The notes: generated by a model from the letters alone, not told the origin. DNA of 64,000 nt from Acidobacteria bacterium Ga0077534 (GCA_001464455.1 LNEI01000027.1:62001-126000), one strand, 5' to 3'; counted from the stretch's first letter, positions 43,610 through 53,649 are shown. Numbers and translations are program-made.

Positions 43610-45709
43610 ATGAGCGATGGTTCGGAACAATTTCTTTCGATCGAACGCAGGCTGAGCATGTCTGAGGCTCGCGAGGCGATCATCGACCGACTTGCCCGCG
43701 ACCTGCCCACCCAGATCAACCTAGAACGCTTTCTTAATGCCGTCGTTTCTGAGATCGGCCGAATGCTCGAAGCAGACCGCTGTGACCTGCTTCAGTTGAA
43801 TGAGGGCCAGGATCTCGTCATCAGTCACGAATGGAGAAAAGACCGCTCGGTACCCAAGAGCCAGGGCACGACCATTCCTTTCGACGTCGGGAAACTTGCC
43901 GAGCGCTTCGATATCACAAAGCCGATCCGAATCAACGACACGTCGCTCTCGAAGGACGCTACGCTGAAGTTTTTCGCTAAAGCACTCGACACGCGATCGC
44001 TCCTGGTGATCCCGATCATGCTCGATGGCAGCGTGCTCGGCCTGCTAGGCCTGCACGATACTAGGAAGCCGAGAGTATGGCTCGACGAGGAGGTGACTTT
44101 CCTCGAATCCATCGCCCGCCAGCTTGCCGTTGGATATCAGTACACGCGGCTATATGTAACGCAGGAGCAGGAGACGCGTAGGACCAACGCTCTGCTCGAG
44201 ATCGCCAATACACTAAATTCACATTCTGATTTCAAGGAAGTCTCTGAGCGGGTTATGGAGCGAGCGATAAACCTGGTCGGGGCGGATTACGGGGCTCTCG
44301 GCGTACTCGACCAGAGCGAGCAAAGGATCTCGCTTGCTACTTTCAAATCTGCCGAGGGTATCAAGCTCGGCAAGATACTGCGAATGATCGAGCAGCATAA
44401 CAAGTCGCTTGCGGTCGATTCGTTTGCGAAGCTCGGCGAACTGCTTCGCGAAGGGAAGACGCTGAAGCTAGCCGATACCGAATTGCCGTTTGCGATCCGG
44501 CTGTTTTTTAACACGCAGCTTCGCGGCAAGGCTGCTCTGGTTACGCCGGTCAATGTTGCAGGGCGAGCGTTTGGGCTGCTGGGGTTTGTTTGGAGCAAGC
44601 AGAGCAAATTTGAAGATCACGACATAGCCCTGATCGAAGGCATCGCGGACCAGATCGGCACGGCTCTCGAACGCGACCAGCTTTCGACCGAGGTCATGCG
44701 GCTGCGAAGTGAACTGCATCAGAAGCAGAGCGAGATAGTCGGACAGGCGGAAGGGATCCGGCGTGCGATCGAGTTGGGGCTGACAGTTGCCGACACCAGC
44801 ACGACCGTTTTAGTGCTTGGCGAATCAGGTACCGGCAAAGAGTTGATGGCAAACCTTATCCACTACAACTCAGGCCGAGAAGACAAGCCTTTCGTCAAGA
44901 TCAACTGCGGGGCGATCCCCGAAACGCTGCTCGAATCAGAGCTGTTCGGTCACGAAAAAGGAGCTTTTACCGACGCCCGATCGCAGAGGCAAGGGCGATT
45001 TGAAGAGGCGAACGGCGGCACGCTCTTTCTCGACGAGATCGGCGAAATGTCGCAGCAGGCACAGGTGCGGCTGCTTCGCGTGCTGCAGGACGGCGAGTTC
45101 ACTCGTGTCGGCGGGAAACATGTTTTGAAGACCGACGTCCGCGTCATCGCGGCGACAAATGTCGATCTCGAAACTGCTATCGAGAATGGCTCCTTTCGGC
45201 GAGACCTCTATTATCGGCTCTCGGTTTTCCCTATTTCTCTGCCGCCGCTTCGCGAACGCGTCGAGGACATTCATCTGCTGGTCTTTCATTTTCTGGAAGA
45301 GTACAAGCAAAAATCCAAGCGCTTTGTTTCGGGCATTTCTGACGAGGCAATGCGAGCCTTTATCAACTACGAGTGGCCGGGCAACGTCCGCGAACTCGAG
45401 AATGCTATCGAACGCGCCATCATAATCGCCGCCGGGCGACAGATCGAGATCGGCGACCTGCCGGAGGCGATCGCGCGAAGCGCGGGACACTCGTATGCAC
45501 ACGCGCGCTTTGCACGCGTTAATTCGCCCGACGGCCGCACCTTGAATATCACTTTCCCAGCCACACTGGAGGAGATCGAAAAGCAAGTTATCGACGCCAC
45601 GCTCGAGTACACAGACAACGATAAATCGCAGGCTGCGAGGCTGCTGAATATCGGACGTAAAACGCTTTACCGCAAGCTGGACGTTCAAGAGGAAAGTCCG
45701 GATAACTAA
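43610..45709 (+). CDS. Sigma-54-dependent activator with two GAF domains
   Basis: 699 residues from ATG 43610 (GTG at 43592 possible). Two GAF sensor domains (~25-190 and ~200-370) precede the AAA+ core: Walker A GESGTGKE at ~404, GHEKGAFTDARSQRQGRFEEA, Walker B GTLFLDEIGEM and the arginine-finger region. The sigma-54-contacting loop reads GAFTDA (D455) instead of GAFTGA. The C-terminal Fis-type helix-turn-helix is DKSQAARLLNIGRKTLYRKL. There is no receiver domain; it probably senses a small molecule through GAF. It is a candidate partner for the orphan kinase at 32593, but nothing links them directly. Confidence 0.92.
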   Translation: MSDGSEQFLSIERRLSMSEAREAIIDRLARDLPTQINLERFLNAVVSEIGRMLEADRCDLLQLNEGQDLVISHEWRKDRSVPKSQGTTIPFDVGKLAERFDITKPIRINDTSLSKDATLKFFAKALDTRSLLVIPIMLDGSVLGLLGLHDTRKPRVWLDEEVTFLESIARQLAVGYQYTRLYVTQEQETRRTNALLEIANTLNSHSDFKEVSERVMERAINLVGADYGALGVLDQSEQRISLATFKSAEGIKLGKILRMIEQHNKSLAVDSFAKLGELLREGKTLKLADTELPFAIRLFFNTQLRGKAALVTPVNVAGRAFGLLGFVWSKQSKFEDHDIALIEGIADQIGTALERDQLSTEVMRLRSELHQKQSEIVGQAEGIRRAIELGLTVADTSTTVLVLGESGTGKELMANLIHYNSGREDKPFVKINCGAIPETLLESELFGHEKGAFTDARSQRQGRFEEANGGTLFLDEIGEMSQQAQVRLLRVLQDGEFTRVGGKHVLKTDVRVIAATNVDLETAIENGSFRRDLYYRLSVFPISLPPLRERVEDIHLLVFHFLEEYKQKSKRFVSGISDEAMRAFINYEWPGNVRELENAIERAIIIAAGRQIEIGDLPEAIARSAGHSYAHARFARVNSPDGRTLNITFPATLEEIEKQVIDATLEYTDNDKSQAARLLNIGRKTLYRKLDVQEESPDN

Positions 45710-45729
45710 CACAACATAGGGGGCTGTCT

Positions 45730-46176
45730 ATGTCGGCTACGACGCTAGAATGGTTGGTCATTGTGGTCTTCTTAATACTTTTCGTTGCTGTAATGGTTGG
45801 CGAGATCGTGTGGCTCGTCATGAAAAAGTGGACGACCGTGGGCCGTGCGGCCGCCCTCGTCCTAACCAGCAACATTGTCAGTCTGGTCATTGGCTCAGTT
45901 CTCGTCGGCGTCATCATGTTCATCATGTTTATGATGGTCATGGGTCCGCAAGGCACCGGCAGCGACGTACCGGAAAGCGTGTATATTATTGGGATCGCGA
46001 TCGCGGCTGTTCTTCCGCCTATCCTGCTGCTGATAGCAAAACGTATCATGCTGGCCGCATTCAAAATTAGGTCGGGAGGTTCGGCCTGGCTATATTCGGC
46101 GGTTTCGACAATGCTAGCGTTTTTGATCACACTCGTACCGACTTTTCTCTTCGCTTACTTTATTACCCGACGGTGA
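45730..46176 (+). CDS. Hypothetical membrane protein
   Basis: 148 residues. Four hydrophobic segments (about residues 8-28, 40-75, 83-103, 115-145). A strong ribosome binding site AGGGGG lies 6 bases before the ATG. No known family. It stands 20 bp after the sigma-54 activator and 25 bp before selB. Confidence 0.65.
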   Translation: MSATTLEWLVIVVFLILFVAVMVGEIVWLVMKKWTTVGRAAALVLTSNIVSLVIGSVLVGVIMFIMFMMVMGPQGTGSDVPESVYIIGIAIAAVLPPILLLIAKRIMLAAFKIRSGGSAWLYSAVSTMLAFLITLVPTFLFAYFITRR

Positions 46177-46201
46177 GCGCTCGATCATCGGTCTCAATGC
46201 T

Positions 46202-48118
46202 ATGGACATAATTGTAGGCACCGCCGGGCATATCGATCATGGCAAAACAGCGCTCATTAAGGCATTGACCGGGATCGATGCGGACAGACTGCCCGAAGAA
46301 AAACGACGCGGAATTACCGTCGATCTGGGCTTTGCCGAGATGTCGGTCGGCGACGTCCATTTCGGATTTGTCGACGTTCCGGGGCATGAGCGTTTCGTAA
46401 AGAATATGCTCGCCGGTGCGAGCGGCATCGATCTGGTCATGCTGGTGATCGCCGCAGACGAGGGCGTGATGCCGCAGACGCGTGAACATTTTGATATCTG
46501 TCGGCTTCTGGGAGTAAGAGCGGGCATTGTCGTTCTGACGAAGGCTGATCTTGCGGACGATGAGACTCTCGAACTCGCAGAACTAGACGCGTCGGAACTG
46601 GTCGCCGGTTCTTTTTTGGAAAATGCTCCAAAGATCACAGTTAGCGCCAGATCCGGCAGCGGGATCGCCGAACTAAAAGATAATTTGGTTAGGATCGCTC
46701 AAGGCCTGCCGACACGCACCGACCAATTGATCGCCCGCCTTCCGATCGACCGAAGTTTTTCAGTGAAGGGTTTTGGTGCGGTGGTAACCGGAACTCTCGC
46801 GTCGGGAACGCTGACCGAGGGCGAGGAGTTTGAGCTTCTACCGTTAAAGGCGAAGGTTCGCATCCGCGGTATTCAAACCCATGGAGAGAGCGTGAAAAAC
46901 GTTTCCGCCGGACGACGGGTCGCGGTCAATCTGGGCGGCATCGATCACTCAAGAGTCGAGCGGGGAATGCTCCTGGCCGAACCGGGTGTGCTAACCCCCA
47001 CTCAGGCAATGGATGCGGAGGTCGAAGTAGTCGCGGAAGCGGCAAAACCGCTTCGATCCCGTCAGCGAATCCGCCTGCATATCGGGACGGTCGAGGCTCT
47101 CGCGAGAGTTCAGGTGCTGAACGAAGCGGGTGCTATCGAGCCGGGTGAACGCGGCTTTGTGCAGCTTCGGCTCGAGATTCCCGCTGCCGCCATTCCCGGC
47201 GAACGCTTTATCATTCGCCGATATTCGCCGCCGCTAACGATCGCAGGCGGTGTCGTGATAGACAACAGTCCGGTCAGGCACCGCAAGCGTGATCTGGCAG
47301 CCGTTTGTGATCTGCTCACTGTCCTTCGCGACGCCGCGAAACCCGAAGAAATGGCTTTGATCCTCATTGCCGCCGCGGGAACTTCGGGCATGAGCAATTT
47401 AGACCTTCGTTCCCGCACGGGATGGGACAACGCAGTCACGGTTAACGCCATAAGGCGTCCGATAGCTGCCGGTAAGGTTCGTGACGCCGGCGGGCGATAT
47501 TTGAAGGCGGAAGTGTTTGACAAGCTCGCGAGTTCGGCCGAACAGGCGATCGCTGAATTTCATAAGACGGAACCGCTTGCCAAGGGCATCAGCCGAGCGG
47601 CCCTTCGGGAAACCGCTTTTGCTTATGTGCCCGACGAGATCTTTCAGTCTGTGATAGCGGAACTCGCAGCTACCGAGAGGATAGTTCTTGATCGCGAGTC
47701 CATTCGATCGAGTGCGTATCGCATCGAGTTTTCGCCTGAAGAAGAGGTTTTGCGGACACGCATTTTATCTGTTTTCAAAGACTCGGGCCTCGAAGTTCCG
47801 AAATTTCCTGAGCTACTGGCCGAAGTCGTCTCGGGCTCGTCGTTCAGCGTTCAGGATGGTCGGAAATTTTTCCAAATGTTCCTAGATTCCGGCGAAATTG
47901 TTAAAGTTAGTGAGGAATTTTATTTTTACAAACCGGTGATCGAACAACTGGTTGAACAGCTCAAGGCGTTTGCGGCAGCCACGTCAGACCGGACGATCGA
48001 CATGGCGAAGTTTAAAGACCTGGCGGGCGTTTCGCGCAAATACGCAGTACCGCTACTCGAATATTTTGACCGTGAACGCATCACCGTTCGCCGCGGCGAC
48101 CAGCGTTTTATAATCTAG
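46202..48118 (+). CDS. selB: Selenocysteine-specific elongation factor SelB
   Basis: 638 residues, typical for bacterial SelB. The GTPase domain has G1 GHIDHGKT (residues 9-16), the SelB-typical [19 protein letters not shown]3 DVPGHE and G4 TKAD. The EF-Tu-like domains II and III follow, then the C-terminal winged-helix repeats (residues ~400-638, e.g. [42 protein letters not shown]) that bind the SECIS hairpin. It delivers selenocysteinyl-tRNA to UGA codons. No selA, selC or selD is in the window. Confidence 0.95.
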   Translation: MDIIVGTAGHIDHGKTALIKALTGIDADRLPEEKRRGITVDLGFAEMSVGDVHFGFVDVPGHERFVKNMLAGASGIDLVMLVIAADEGVMPQTREHFDICRLLGVRAGIVVLTKADLADDETLELAELDASELVAGSFLENAPKITVSARSGSGIAELKDNLVRIAQGLPTRTDQLIARLPIDRSFSVKGFGAVVTGTLASGTLTEGEEFELLPLKAKVRIRGIQTHGESVKNVSAGRRVAVNLGGIDHSRVERGMLLAEPGVLTPTQAMDAEVEVVAEAAKPLRSRQRIRLHIGTVEALARVQVLNEAGAIEPGERGFVQLRLEIPAAAIPGERFIIRRYSPPLTIAGGVVIDNSPVRHRKRDLAAVCDLLTVLRDAAKPEEMALILIAAAGTSGMSNLDLRSRTGWDNAVTVNAIRRPIAAGKVRDAGGRYLKAEVFDKLASSAEQAIAEFHKTEPLAKGISRAALRETAFAYVPDEIFQSVIAELAATERIVLDRESIRSSAYRIEFSPEEEVLRTRILSVFKDSGLEVPKFPELLAEVVSGSSFSVQDGRKFFQMFLDSGEIVKVSEEFYFYKPVIEQLVEQLKAFAAATSDRTIDMAKFKDLAGVSRKYAVPLLEYFDRERITVRRGDQRFII

Positions 48119-48835
48119 ATGCAAAAGTTCCTGACAGCCCGCTGGAAAGACCTGATAATGGCCAACTACGAGGTCGATCCTTCGCTTCTCGCTCCGCGTC
48201 TGCCAGTCGGGACCGATCTGGATCTGCATGACGGGAAATGCTTTGTCAGCCTGGTCGGATTTATGTTTCTCGAGACCCGAGTGTTAGGCATACCTGTGCC
48301 GTTCCATATCAACTTTGAAGAGGTCAATCTTCGCTTCTACAACAAACGCGAGGTGGAGGGCGAGCCGCGGCGGGCCGTGTGTTTTGTAAAGGAAATAGTA
48401 CCGCGTTTTGCCATCGCAACCGTCGCCCGCGTGCTCTACGGTGAGCCTTACGAGTGCTGGTCGATGGACCACGAACGAACAGATCAATCGGTCTCATATT
48501 CATGGTCGAAGGGCGGACATCGCAATCGGCTTAGTGTAGAGATCGACGAAAGCGTTGGCGTTCCGGCGGAAGGGTCACACGGTGAGTTCATTATCGAACA
48601 CTATTGGGGCTACACGAACCGCGGAAATGGCCGTGTCGATGAATATAAGGTCGAGCACCCAAAATGGGAACTGTTTTCGGTCAAGAATGAAGTGATCGAC
48701 GTCGATTTCGGCGAAACGTACGGTGACCAATTCGCATTTCTCGCAACGGAGACGCCGTATTCGGTGTTGCTGGCGAAAGGTTCTGAAGTCGCAGTTTATA
48801 AGGGGAAGACGCTTGCAGAGGCCCGCACGAAGTAA
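48119..48835 (+). CDS. DUF2071 (YqjF-like) protein ending in a repeat
   Basis: 238 residues, start directly after the selB TAG (TAGATG), so co-translated. Family signature: MQKFLTARWKDLIMANYEVDP at the start, then DGKCFVSLVGFMFLETRVLGIPVPFHINFEEVNLRFY and EVDEY-type centre. Function unknown. The last residues AEARTK and the stop codon are supplied by the left arm of repeat family A (48814-48840), so the natural C-terminus has been rewritten. Confidence 0.85.
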   Translation: MQKFLTARWKDLIMANYEVDPSLLAPRLPVGTDLDLHDGKCFVSLVGFMFLETRVLGIPVPFHINFEEVNLRFYNKREVEGEPRRAVCFVKEIVPRFAIATVARVLYGEPYECWSMDHERTDQSVSYSWSKGGHRNRLSVEIDESVGVPAEGSHGEFIIEHYWGYTNRGNGRVDEYKVEHPKWELFSVKNEVIDVDFGETYGDQFAFLATETPYSVLLAKGSEVAVYKGKTLAEARTK

Positions 48836-48915
48836 GGGCTCTCTATCGAGTACTACTTCTCGATAACCACCGTTTTCTTTACCCACACAGCCCTTACTTC
48901 GTGGGGGCTTTTGCA
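48814..48915. repeat. Repeat family A, complete palindromic copy
   Basis: Left arm 48814-48840 and right arm 48889-48915 are inverted with 24 of 27 positions paired (core CCCGCACGAAGTAAGGGCT). A small hairpin ATCGAG/CTCGAT lies inside (48845-48864). The left arm contains the stop codon of the DUF2071 gene. The right end is 8 bases from the folA ATG region, so it may also act on transcription between them. Confidence 0.8.
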
Positions 48916-48923
48916 AATACATT

Positions 48924-49400
48924 ATGATCATCGGCATCGTAGCCATTTCAAAAAACTATGCTATCGGCAAGGACGGAAAGTTGCCGTGGCACTATAGTGC
49001 CGATCTTAAGTTTTTTAAGGAAACGACGACCGGAAACGCCGTTGTAATGGGAGCAAATACCTGGCGGTCGATTGGCAAGCCTTTGCCAAACCGCCTCAAC
49101 ATCGTCCTCTCACGCAGTGGCAAGTTCGACGCGCCGCCATCGGTGATGAGGCTCAGCTCAAAAGGCGAGGTCATGGAGCTTGCCAAATATCTGAACCGCG
49201 ATGTTTTTATCATCGGCGGAGCTCAAACCTATGAAGATTTTGCCGACGTTATCGAACAGTGGATCGTGACGTTTATCCCTGCCGACATCGAGGACGCCGA
49301 TACTTTTATGCCGGCGGACTTTCTTGGCAATTTCAGCGAGTCGGAATCCATCGATCTCGCCGATCGCCTGACGGTGAAAAAGTATTTAAGAATCGAATAG
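48924..49400 (+). CDS. folA: Dihydrofolate reductase
   Basis: 158 residues. Signature: IGIVAISKNYAIGKDGKLPWHYSADLKFFK (folate/NADPH site at the start), VVMGANTWRSIGKPLPNRLNIVLSR and VFIIGGAQTYEDF. The acid usually at position 27-30 appears as SADLKFF (D). It reduces dihydrofolate to tetrahydrofolate. It sits right after a repeat A copy, which probably separates it from the selB transcript. Confidence 0.94.
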   Translation: MIIGIVAISKNYAIGKDGKLPWHYSADLKFFKETTTGNAVVMGANTWRSIGKPLPNRLNIVLSRSGKFDAPPSVMRLSSKGEVMELAKYLNRDVFIIGGAQTYEDFADVIEQWIVTFIPADIEDADTFMPADFLGNFSESESIDLADRLTVKKYLRIE

Positions 49401-49428
49401 ATGATGGTATGATTCCGGCTACGACAGT

Positions 49429-49602
49429 ATGCAGCGGAAACGGTTCGAACTCGAACAGCCCAGTATCTTTCGCGACCTTATCTACACTGTGGTCGGCGGG
49501 ATCATTGGCTTTATCGTTATCGATTATCTGTTCTCCGGTACGGCAGCATTTCTTGGCTTTATTGTATTTGCGGGCATCGTTTATATTTTGTCACGGAGGT
49601 AA
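49429..49602 (+). CDS. Small hydrophobic protein (57 residues)
   Basis: A short gene in the gap between folA and the Mpo1-like gene. It begins MQRKRFELEQPSIFRDLIY, followed by two hydrophobic stretches (VVGGIIGFIVIDYLF and FLGFIVFAGIVYILSRR) and a basic end. This is the layout of a small inner-membrane protein. Its last codons contain GGAGGT, which is the ribosome binding site of the next gene, so they are coupled. A longer ORF in another frame over the same bases is rejected because its product is not protein-like. Confidence 0.6.
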   Translation: MQRKRFELEQPSIFRDLIYTVVGGIIGFIVIDYLFSGTAAFLGFIVFAGIVYILSRR

Positions 49603-49607
49603 CGTTT

Positions 49608-49904
49608 ATGATGGGCGGTAGAAGCTGGGATGAATGGATCGACGAATATTCTGAGTCGCACCAGCATCCGATAAACCAATTGACGCACAAGTTCGGTATT
49701 CCGATGATAATTCTGTCGATCTTGCTGGTCATACCTTCGTTTTTCATCGGCGGATTGTGGCGGTTCTCGCTCGGTCTCTTTGTTTTTGGCTGGATACTCC
49801 AGTTCATCGGCCACTATTTCGAAGGCAAGCCCCCGGAATTTATGAAAGACTACCGCTTTCTTTTCGTTGGCGCCCGTTGGTGGATGAAAAAGACTTTCGG
49901 ATGA
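49608..49904 (+). CDS. Mpo1-like (DUF962) membrane protein
   Basis: 98 residues. Family signature: SWDEWIDEYSESHQHPINQLTHKFGIPMI at the start and FGWILQFIGHYFEGKPPEF in the second half, with His residues that bind iron in yeast Mpo1 (a 2-hydroxy fatty acid alpha-dioxygenase). Two to three membrane helices. The GGAGGT ribosome binding site lies 7 bases upstream, inside the preceding small gene. A lipid role is plausible; activity unproven. Confidence 0.85.
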   Translation: MMGGRSWDEWIDEYSESHQHPINQLTHKFGIPMIILSILLVIPSFFIGGLWRFSLGLFVFGWILQFIGHYFEGKPPEFMKDYRFLFVGARWWMKKTFG

Positions 49905-49907
49905 CCC

Positions 49908-49944
49908 TTAGCTAATAGCTGGTTAGCTAAGCGCTATTAGCTAA
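49908..49944 (+). terminator. TTAGCTAA-rich hairpin after the Mpo1-like gene
   Basis: TTAGCTAATAGC (49908-49919) pairs perfectly with GCTATTAGCTAA (49933-49944). The loop contains a further TTAGCTAA palindrome (49923-49930). A T-rich tail (ATTTCTTT) follows, so it fits a Rho-independent terminator, though the repeated TTAGCTAA could also be an operator for the kinase gene that starts 20 bases later. Confidence 0.65.
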
Positions 49945-49964
49945 ATTTCTTTCAACGATTCACA

Positions 49965-51302
49965 TTGATCCTCGCTCTCGATATTGGTTCTTCCTCGGTC
50001 CGCGCCGCGTTGTACGACGGCGAGGCTAACCAAATTCCAAACGCCTCCATAAAGATCGAACGAGCTCTGACCCTTACAACCGACGGCGGAGCCGAGATCG
50101 ATGCCGACGAAGCCTTTGCACAGGTCGTCGGCGCTATCGATGCTTTGCTCGCAAAAACCGCGAATATTAAGGGCGAGATCACGCATGTTGCCTCGTGCTC
50201 CTTCTGGCACAGCCTTTTAGGCATCGACGCAAAGGGTAAACCGACGACGAAGGTCCTGACCTGGGCAGACCGAAGAAGTCGTGAATATTCCGCGGTCCTA
50301 AAACATAAACTTGACGAGAAAGAAACTCATCAGCGGACGGGTGCTATGTTTCATTCCAGCTTTTGGCCCGCGAAGCTATTGTGGATCAGGAACGAATTTC
50401 CCGAGGTTTTTGCTAAGACGACGCGTTGGCTATCGCTTAGCGATTACATCGCTTTACAGCTTTTCGGAACGGCGGTGACGAGTGTTTCGATGGCTTCGGG
50501 AACGGGTATTTTCGATATTCGAAAGTGCGTTTGGGATAAAAAGTTTCTCAAGTTTCTAAAGATCGACAAAGACAAACTCGCTCAGATCTCCAATGATCCG
50601 GCAACGTTTCGTCTCAGTGCGAAATATCAGAAACGCTGGCCCCGGCTTGCGGCGTCGGGGTGGTTTACAACCTTGGCTGATGGTGCGGCCGACAATATTG
50701 GTTCGGGTTGCGACACTAAGAAGAAGGCCGCGTTGATGATCGGCACGTCCGCGGCGATGCGTGTGGTATACGCGGGCGAGCCACCGAAGCGGATCCCTAA
50801 GGGACTATGGTGCTATCGCGTCGACCGCAAACGCGTGATCGTCGGTGGAGCGCTTTCTGACGGCGGAAATCTTCACGCGCTGATCTGCGAACGCTTCAAC
50901 CTTCCCGCAAATGCGGATGAACTGGTCGCGCAACGCGAACCCGCCGACGGTCTCGTCGTCATTCCATTCTTCTTCGGCGAACGCAGCACCGGCTACGACG
51001 AAAACGCCTCCGGTGCGATCATCGGCATGACCGCTGCCCACGACGGCATCGACGTCCTGCGTGCAGCGATGGAAGGCGTTGCCTTTCGACTCGAAGATAT
51101 TTTCGTCCGCCTTCAGAAGGTCGTAAAAATAGAAGATATCGTCGCATCAGGCGGAGCGCTTCGCGAATCGCCCGAATGGACTAAGATAATCTCAGATGTT
51201 CTCGGCCGCGATCTTACGCTAAGCGGCGTGGGCGAAGCATCAATGCGCGGAGCGGTTTTGCTTGCGATGGAAAGTCTTGGCAAAATAGAGGAGATCAAAT
51301 AA
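49965..51302 (+). CDS. FGGY-family sugar kinase (gluconokinase-like)
   Basis: 445 residues. Start TTG at 49965 (an unusual start, chosen because [19 protein letters not shown] is the family N-terminus and no ATG or GTG is available). Two actin-like domains: the phosphate-binding loop [29 protein letters not shown], the catalytic Asp in [11 protein letters not shown], and [13 protein letters not shown] kinases phosphorylate sugars such as gluconate, xylulose or ribulose; gluconate is my best guess. It lies 59 bp before transketolase, consistent with pentose phosphate flow. Confidence 0.85.
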   Translation: MILALDIGSSSVRAALYDGEANQIPNASIKIERALTLTTDGGAEIDADEAFAQVVGAIDALLAKTANIKGEITHVASCSFWHSLLGIDAKGKPTTKVLTWADRRSREYSAVLKHKLDEKETHQRTGAMFHSSFWPAKLLWIRNEFPEVFAKTTRWLSLSDYIALQLFGTAVTSVSMASGTGIFDIRKCVWDKKFLKFLKIDKDKLAQISNDPATFRLSAKYQKRWPRLAASGWFTTLADGAADNIGSGCDTKKKAALMIGTSAAMRVVYAGEPPKRIPKGLWCYRVDRKRVIVGGALSDGGNLHALICERFNLPANADELVAQREPADGLVVIPFFFGERSTGYDENASGAIIGMTAAHDGIDVLRAAMEGVAFRLEDIFVRLQKVVKIEDIVASGGALRESPEWTKIISDVLGRDLTLSGVGEASMRGAVLLAMESLGKIEEIK

Positions 51303-51361
51303 TTCTCGTTTCACACAGACTTTTTGCCGACCTGAAGAGGCGCGCAGCTCCAATCACCAAA

Positions 51362-53395
51362 ATGGCAATGGCAACCAAACCAACCAAAACCGCAGACATC
51401 GATCAGCTTTGTATCAACACCATCCGTACGCTTTCGCTTGACGCGATCCAGAAGGCGAATTCGGGACATCCGGGATTGCCGCTAGGGATGGCCCCGACTG
51501 CTTATGTGCTGTGGACTAAGTTTCTTCGTCACAATCCTAGAAACCCGAAATGGTTTGGGCGTGACCGGTTTTTGCTGTCGGGCGGGCATGGGTCAATGCT
51601 GATCTATTCACTCCTGCATCTGACGGGCTACGACCTGTCGATGGACGAGATCAAGCGTTTTCGCCAGCTTCACTCGAAGACGCCGGGGCATCCGGAGAAC
51701 GTTTTGACGCCGGGCGTCGAGATCACGACCGGGCCGCTGGGGCAGGGCTTTGCGAACGGCGTTGGAATGGGCATAGCTGAGGCTCATCTTGCTGCAAGAT
51801 TCAATCAGAAAGGCTTCGATGTGGTCGACAATTACATCTACTGCATCTGCTCGGACGGCGACCTGATGGAGGGCGTCAGCTACGAGGCCGCTTCGCTCGC
51901 CGGACATCTGAAGCTCGGAAATCTGATCTATCTGTACGACGACAACAAGATCACGATCGACGGTTCGACGGACCTTGCGTTTACTGAAGATGCTACCAAA
52001 CGGTTCGAAGCCGCCGGCTGGCACGTGCTCGATGTCGCGGACGGCAACGATTTGAAAGCTATCGAAAAGGCGATCAAAGACGCTCAAAAGGTCAAAAATA
52101 AGCCTTCGCTGATACGCATTCACACGATCATCGGCTATGGAATGCCGAAGCAGGGCACGTCAAAAGCTCACTCCGACGCTCCCGGCGAAGATGCCGTAAA
52201 GGAGACGAAACGAAACCTCGGAATGCCCGAGGACAAGAGTTTTTACGTGCCGAAGGAAGTCTCCGCTCATTTCCGGCAGGCCGTTAAGAACGGTGCGGCG
52301 ATGGAAAAAGAATGGAACGCTCTTGTCAAGAAATACGAGAAGGCGTTTCCCGAACTTGGGGCCGCGTTCCATAGCATTCGTCTGGACGAATTGCCCGCTG
52401 GTTGGGAAAAGTCTTTGCCGAAATTCGACGGCGTTGACGCGAAAGCGACGCGTGCTTACAGCGGCGAGGTGATAAATGCGATCGCCGATTCGCTCCCCGG
52501 CCTTGTCGGCGGTTCCGCTGACCTGAAGCCTTCGAACAATACCTACATCAACTCGTCCGCCGATATTCAAGCCGGAAAGTACGAGAACCGCAACATCCAT
52601 TACGGCATCCGCGAACACGCGATGGGCTCGGCAATGAATGGCATGGCTTTGTACGGCAGCGTCATTCCATTCGCAGGAACTTTTCAGACGTTCTCGGATT
52701 ATATGCGGCCGGCGATCCGGCTCGCGGCTTTGTCTGATGTCCAGGCGATCTACGTGTTTACACACGACTCGATCGGCCTCGGTGAAGACGGCCCGACGCA
52801 TCAGTCGGTCGAACACCTCGCCGCCCTGCGTGCTATCCCAAATCTCGCTTTGATCCGCCCGTGCGATGCCCATGAAACCCGCGAAGCGTGGCGGGCGGCG
52901 ATCAAACGCCAAAAAGCCCCGACCGCCTTAGCTTTCTCACGACAAAAGGTTGCTCTCATCGACCGCAAAATATACGCCGACGCCAAAGGCCTGCACAAAG
53001 GCGCCTACATCCTAGCCGAAGCCGAAACCAAAGCCGGTAAGGAAACCACGCCGAAGCTCATCATCATCGCCACTGGCTCCGAAGTCGGCCTCGCTATGGA
53101 AGCCCGCGAACGCCTGAACGCCGAAGGTACACCTACTCGCGTCGTCTCGATGCCCTGCTGGGAGTTCTTCGACGCCCAGCCGCAAAAATATCGCGACGAA
53201 GTCCTGCCGCCAAAAGTCACCGCCCGCCTCGCCATCGAAGCCGGCGTCTCAATGGGCTGGCACAAATACGTCGGCGATAAAGGAGACACCTTATGCGTCG
53301 ACAAATTCGGTACGTCTGCACCGGCCGAGGATGTGTTTAGGGATTATGGGTTTACGGTCGAGAATGTCGTCTCAAGAGCCGGCAAATTGATCTAG
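51362..53395 (+). CDS. tkt: Transketolase
   Basis: 677 residues, full length. Thiamine-diphosphate motif [39 protein letters not shown]-terminal [22 protein letters not shown] and [18 protein letters not shown], and the second domain [18 protein letters not shown] ... [21 protein letters not shown]. It moves two-carbon units between sugar phosphates in the pentose phosphate pathway. Both domains are intact. Confidence 0.96.
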   Translation: MAMATKPTKTADIDQLCINTIRTLSLDAIQKANSGHPGLPLGMAPTAYVLWTKFLRHNPRNPKWFGRDRFLLSGGHGSMLIYSLLHLTGYDLSMDEIKRFRQLHSKTPGHPENVLTPGVEITTGPLGQGFANGVGMGIAEAHLAARFNQKGFDVVDNYIYCICSDGDLMEGVSYEAASLAGHLKLGNLIYLYDDNKITIDGSTDLAFTEDATKRFEAAGWHVLDVADGNDLKAIEKAIKDAQKVKNKPSLIRIHTIIGYGMPKQGTSKAHSDAPGEDAVKETKRNLGMPEDKSFYVPKEVSAHFRQAVKNGAAMEKEWNALVKKYEKAFPELGAAFHSIRLDELPAGWEKSLPKFDGVDAKATRAYSGEVINAIADSLPGLVGGSADLKPSNNTYINSSADIQAGKYENRNIHYGIREHAMGSAMNGMALYGSVIPFAGTFQTFSDYMRPAIRLAALSDVQAIYVFTHDSIGLGEDGPTHQSVEHLAALRAIPNLALIRPCDAHETREAWRAAIKRQKAPTALAFSRQKVALIDRKIYADAKGLHKGAYILAEAETKAGKETTPKLIIIATGSEVGLAMEARERLNAEGTPTRVVSMPCWEFFDAQPQKYRDEVLPPKVTARLAIEAGVSMGWHKYVGDKGDTLCVDKFGTSAPAEDVFRDYGFTVENVVSRAGKLI

Positions 53396-53430
53396 TAAAT
53401 CAACAAAAAAGCTTGATTTCACACACAGCT

Positions 53431-53450
53431 ATGTGTAAAAATGTACACAT
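53431..53450. promoter_or_regulatory. VapB operator palindrome over the vapB start
   Basis: ATGTGTA (53431-53437) is inverted as TACACAT (53444-53450) around 6 bases. The palindrome covers the vapB start codon at 53449. This is the shape and place expected for an autoregulatory site of a VapBC module. Confidence 0.65.
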
Positions 53451-53649
53451 GGCGACTAACCTTGCAATTGATGATCGTCTTCTCGAACAGGCACGAATAG
53501 CGGGTGGACATCGGACAAAAAAAGCGACGGTAACTGAAGCTTTGGAGGAATATATCCAACGGCGTAAGCAGGCCAAGATCGTTCGTCTTTTTGGCACTAT
53601 CGACTTCGACGAGAATTACGATCACAAAGTGCAGCGTCGACGCGTATGA
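53449..53649 (+). CDS. vapB: VapB-type antitoxin
   Basis: 66 residues from ATG 53449. N-terminal LAIDDRLLEQARIAGGHRTKKATVTEALEEYIQRRKQ is the ribbon-helix-helix of VapB antitoxins (DUF2191-like). The C-terminal tail (GTIDFDENYDHKVQRRR) would wrap the toxin. Its stop overlaps the vapC start (ATGA). The ATG at 53413-53433 region in the same frame adds no recognisable sequence. Confidence 0.88.
   Translation: MATNLAIDDRLLEQARIAGGHRTKKATVTEALEEYIQRRKQAKIVRLFGTIDFDENYDHKVQRRRV

Noticed and set aside
44936-45712. 258-residue minus-strand ORF
   Set aside because: Antisense to the AAA+ domain of the sigma-54 activator.
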